From Rhizobiaceae bacterium (GTDB lineage Bacteria; Pseudomonadota; Alphaproteobacteria; Rhizobiales; Rhizobiaceae), in contig JACMIV010000198.1 of NCBI GenBank assembly GCA_014380965.1, positions 1-7,853 on the forward strand: a stretch of 7,853 bases of DNA. The letters are read 5' to 3'. This document shows, piece after piece, positions 5,796 to 7,853 of the stretch. The notes beneath the pieces are model-generated. The model was not told the DNA's origin, ran no database searches, and was given only the letters and a program-made list of their open reading frames with translations. The translations under genes and the position numbers were made by a program. Positions within the stretch are counted from its first letter, which is position 1; the number at the start of each line of letters is the position of its first letter.

Positions 5796-6692
5796 TTATT
5801 GGACGACGCAGAGCTGTTCCAAAGCTCGGTCCACACGGCCGCGAGCATCTTGCGGTATCGGAAGGACGGGTCGCGGCGGTTCGGCCTTGGCAAGGCCGAG
5901 AAGGTCTGCGATCGCATACATTACGCGGAAGCTGCCGAATTCCTCGAATTCGTCCCACAGAGGACGAAACTGACTATCGATGCGCGCGACTGCGTCGCTG
6001 TCGCCGGCCCGCGCTGCTTTTGTCAGCATCAGTGCGGGCTTGGGCATCAGTCCGGCGACAACGCTATACCAGCAATCGCAACCCGCCAGCAGAGCGTTGC
6101 CGGCTCCCCAGTCGCTGCTGTAGCCGATCGAGAAACCTTGGGGCGTGCGGGCACGCAGCCGTGCGAGTTCGCTTGCGCAATCGCCGTTCGTGGGAATCGG
6201 CATCTTGATGGCGACGATGTTCGGAACCTGAGCGAGACGCGCGATCAAGTCATCGCAGAACGTAAACTTGGTGGTGCTCGGGTTGTTGTAGATGCAGAGC
6301 GGCAGCCGGCCCGCCTCCGACACCGCCGTGAAGTGCAAATAGACTTCAGCATCCGTCAGAGGCGTGTAGGAGACCGGGGCCAGCAGCAGGCCATCGGCGC
6401 CCGCAGCCTTGGCGTCGCGCGCCAGGGATTGCGCGTCATCGGTTCTCAGCGCGCCGACGCCGACCATGATAGGCGTTCTGCCTCTTACGCATTCCACGGC
6501 CACCTCCACGGCGCGCCGCCTTTGCTCGCGCCTCAGAAAAGCGTAGCCGCCCGTACTGCCGAGCAGGCCGATGGAATCCACCTCTGCTTCGGCAAGACGC
6601 AGCAGGAGGCCACGCATTGCATCCGCGTCGAGGGTGCCCGCGTCATCGGTCGGCGTGGGAGGGAAGGCCGACAGGCCATGGAACAACGTCAA
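5796..6692 (-). CDS. DapA-superfamily aldolase/lyase, probably not dihydrodipicolinate synthase
   Basis: This is a class I (Schiff base) TIM-barrel lyase of the DHDPS/N-acetylneuraminate lyase superfamily, 298 residues, the usual length. Visible are LLGSTGGY (43-50), YNNPSTT with catalytic Tyr135, and AIKMP with Schiff-base Lys163. True DHDPS has YNxPxRT, whose Arg holds the semialdehyde carboxylate; here that Arg is Thr140, and GTTGE is GSTGG. A pyruvate-using aldolase or lyase of another pathway is more likely than lysine synthesis. I chose the TTG at 6692 because GAGGA lies eight bases upstream and the protein then starts at the family's usual point (TLFHGLSAFPPTPT). Another in-frame TTG at 6746 adds 18 polar residues. 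It follows puuD on the same strand by 114 bases and may share its transcript. Its stop is nine bases from that of the convergent transporter gene. Confidence 0.85.
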   Translation of the reverse strand: MTLFHGLSAFPPTPTDDAGTLDADAMRGLLLRLAEAEVDSIGLLGSTGGYAFLRREQRRRAVEVAVECVRGRTPIMVGVGALRTDDAQSLARDAKAAGADGLLLAPVSYTPLTDAEVYLHFTAVSEAGRLPLCIYNNPSTTKFTFCDDLIARLAQVPNIVAIKMPIPTNGDCASELARLRARTPQGFSIGYSSDWGAGNALLAGCDCWYSVVAGLMPKPALMLTKAARAGDSDAVARIDSQFRPLWDEFEEFGSFRVMYAIADLLGLAKAEPPRPVLPIPQDARGRVDRALEQLCVVQ

Positions 6693-6753
6693 GAAGGATA
6701 TCCTCTTTTTCGAAGCATTGCGACGCTCGATGGGTCTTGCGAGCAATCGGACT

Positions 6754-6783
6754 GGCCAGCTTGAGCGTCTCGCGAAACTGGCC
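6754..6783 (-). other. Inverted repeat GGCCAG/CTGGCC in the puuD to DapA-like gap
   Basis: A six-base perfect inverted repeat (6754-6759 and 6778-6783) encloses 18 bases that contain a further GCG/CGC pairing (6765-6773). No T run follows on the minus strand, so a terminator is not supported. It could be an RNA processing or attenuation structure between the two genes, or chance. Confidence 0.25.
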
Positions 6784-6806
6784 CGGAAGCAGCGGTTTCT
6801 GTGTTT

Positions 6807-7574
6807 TTACCGCGCCGTGGCCCGCGCCTTGCGATACGTCCGGCACGCTTCCCCGAAGGCCGTGAAGATCGCCGCGGAGGCAGCGTCCGTTTCGGCCCAG
6901 TATTCCGGATGCCATTGCACGCCGAGGGCGAAGCCGCGCGCGCCGTCGACGGAGATCGCCTCGATCGTGCCGTCCGGCGCAGTCGCCTCGACGGTCAGGC
7001 CGTCGCCGAGGCGGTCGATGGCCTGGCGGTGGAGCGAATTCACCTCGAATTCCGTCTTTCCGACGATGCGCCCGAGCGTCGAGTCGGCTTTGGTATGGAC
7101 GGGCTGGCGGATGGCGTAGCGGTCCTTCTGCTCGGGGTGGTCGCCGGAGCGGTGGTCCATACGGCCGTCAAGGTCCTGGATTTCGGTCGCGAGCGTTCCG
7201 CCTCTTGCCACGTTCAGCTCCTGATGGCCGCGGCAGATGGCGAGGAGCGGCACGCCCCTGTCGATCGCGCCCTTGATCATCGCGTCGGTCAGCGCGTCCC
7301 GGTCCTCGTCATAGGGTTCGTGCGCGGCGGACGGCTTCTTGCCGTATCGCGCGGGATGGACGTTGGTGACCGAGCCGGTGACGAGCACGCCGTCGACGCG
7401 CGACAGGATCTCCGCGATGTCGAGTTCCGCCGACAAAGCCGGAACGAGAAGCGGGATGGCGCCGGAGACGCGGATGACGGCCTTGAGATAGGTTTCCGGC
7501 GCGGCGTGCCAGCGGTGATTTCCAATGGTTCGGATGTCGGCGGGAACGGCGACGAGGACGGCGTGATGCGACAT
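6807..7574 (-). CDS. puuD: Gamma-glutamyl-gamma-aminobutyrate hydrolase (PuuD-type, peptidase C26)
   Basis: The enzyme belongs to the class I glutamine amidotransferase fold and cleaves gamma-Glu-GABA to glutamate and GABA, the last step of the gamma-glutamylated putrescine pathway, in the cytoplasm. It has 255 residues, the normal length. Visible motifs are TGSVTNVHPARYG (66-78), the nucleophile elbow AICRGHQE with Cys114, VNSLHRQAID (178-187), and GVQWHPE with His222 and Glu224 completing the triad. The start ATG 7574 gives the usual N-terminus but has only a weak ribosome binding site (GAAAG further upstream). No other puu genes are visible, so another gamma-glutamyl substrate is possible. 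The DapA-like gene lies downstream on the same strand, and a Tat-type gene starts divergently upstream. Confidence 0.9.
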   Translation of the reverse strand: MSHHAVLVAVPADIRTIGNHRWHAAPETYLKAVIRVSGAIPLLVPALSAELDIAEILSRVDGVLVTGSVTNVHPARYGKKPSAAHEPYDEDRDALTDAMIKGAIDRGVPLLAICRGHQELNVARGGTLATEIQDLDGRMDHRSGDHPEQKDRYAIRQPVHTKADSTLGRIVGKTEFEVNSLHRQAIDRLGDGLTVEATAPDGTIEAISVDGARGFALGVQWHPEYWAETDAASAAIFTAFGEACRTYRKARATAR

Positions 7575-7729
7575 GAAGGACTTTCGGGAGGCAGGCCAAG
7601 ATCGGCGCGAACCATCGCTGAATCCGCGGCAAGGTCAATGCGGGATGTGATGCTCGAGCCGAGGTCGTCGTCGGTCCTCCCGTCGATGTTGCGCCAAGTC
7701 ACTTGCAGCGCTGGTGCTTTACCGCTCTC

Positions 7730-7762
7730 GCCCCTGCCGCTATCAGGGGCAGACACAGCGGC
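7730..7762 (+). promoter_or_regulatory. Two overlapping, mutually exclusive hairpins upstream of the right-edge gene
   Basis: GCCCCTG (7730-7736) pairs with CAGGGGC (7744-7750) around a seven-base loop. Alternatively GCCGCT (7736-7741) pairs with AGCGGC (7757-7762). The two share bases and cannot form together. This lies in the 255-base gap between puuD and the divergent gene, where I see no other clear element except the next hairpin. A switching role is inference. Confidence 0.3.
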
Positions 7763-7784
7763 GGCTAACGTCGCGAGGGTCCGT

Positions 7785-7801
7785 TCCGGCATGGTGCCGG
7801 A
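7785..7801 (+). other. Seven-pair hairpin just upstream of the right-edge gene's ribosome binding site
   Basis: TCCGGCA (7785-7791) and TGCCGGA (7795-7801) are perfect reverse complements with a TGG loop. The stem ends 17 bases before the GGGAGGA ribosome binding site. It may be an operator or a leader stem; it is not followed by a T run. Confidence 0.35.
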
Positions 7802-7829
7802 GGGGCCGCCACCGTCTCGGGAGGACATC

Positions 7830-7853
7830 ATGGATCGCCGCTCGTTTATCGCC
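7830..7853 (+). CDS. Start of a gene with a twin-arginine type N-terminus, partial
   Basis: Only eight codons are inside the window: MDRRSFIA. GGGAGGA at 7819-7825 lies four bases before the ATG, a strong ribosome binding site. The RRSFI sequence near the N-terminus resembles a twin-arginine export signal, common in substrate-binding proteins and periplasmic oxidoreductases. It is divergent from puuD. The product cannot be named; a transporter binding protein for a nitrogen compound would suit the context but is a guess. Confidence 0.6.

Noticed and set aside
4161..6208. Long plus-strand frames in other phases across the transporter and the DapA-like gene (up to 541 codons)
   Set aside because: The 541-codon frame is the transporter with a spurious 5' extension through the DUF1007 gene; the others are Arg-rich shadows without domains.
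7765..7787. GGAAC followed by CGTT on the minus strand upstream of puuD, resembling an EcfG promoter
   Set aside because: The spacing is 12 bases instead of 16-17, so the elements are not correctly placed.

Overview
The base composition (high GC), codon use and gene content suggest an alphaproteobacterium, most likely of the order Hyphomicrobiales (Rhizobiales). This rests on the encoded protein types and on one EcfG-like promoter; no rRNA or other taxonomic marker is present. I see no mobile element, CRISPR array, tRNA or rRNA. The window is ordinary chromosome with several well-marked regulatory regions.

Layout. (1) Positions 1-1114, minus strand: a fold-type III PLP-dependent ornithine (or ornithine/lysine) decarboxylase whose C-terminus runs off the left edge. 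(2) Positions 1115-1633: a 519-base gap shared with a divergent LysR-type regulator (1634-2617, plus). The half next to the decarboxylase folds, in its mRNA sense, into a chain of at least seven hairpins. This matches the position and gene context of the alphaproteobacterial speF leader RNA. The AT-rich part near 1497-1550 looks like the promoter and operator zone. (3) Positions 2774-3304, plus: an exported L,D-transpeptidase, with a UUCG hairpin against its ribosome binding site and a strong hairpin after it. (4) Positions 3374-3655, minus: a small DUF883 (ElaB/YqjD-type) membrane-anchored stress protein behind a near-consensus EcfG (general stress response) promoter. (5) Positions 3880-5786, plus: an overlapping gene pair, a secreted DUF1007 protein and a NicO/RcnA-type nickel/cobalt transporter. 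(6) Positions 5796-7574, minus: a DapA-superfamily aldolase/lyase downstream of a PuuD-type gamma-glutamyl-GABA hydrolase, on the same strand 114 bases apart. (7) Position 7830 to the right edge, plus: the first eight codons of a gene divergent from puuD, starting with a twin-arginine type N-terminus.

How the genes relate. Two of them touch polyamine metabolism: the decarboxylase makes putrescine (and possibly cadaverine), and the PuuD-type enzyme acts late in putrescine breakdown to GABA. They are not in one operon. The DUF1007-NicO pair looks like a metal uptake or efflux unit. The L,D-transpeptidase and DUF883 protein are envelope and stress functions.

The most interesting object is the decarboxylase leader RNA. 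Its structure is read directly from complementary segments. Its identity as speF is inferred from position and gene context, because no covariance search could be run.
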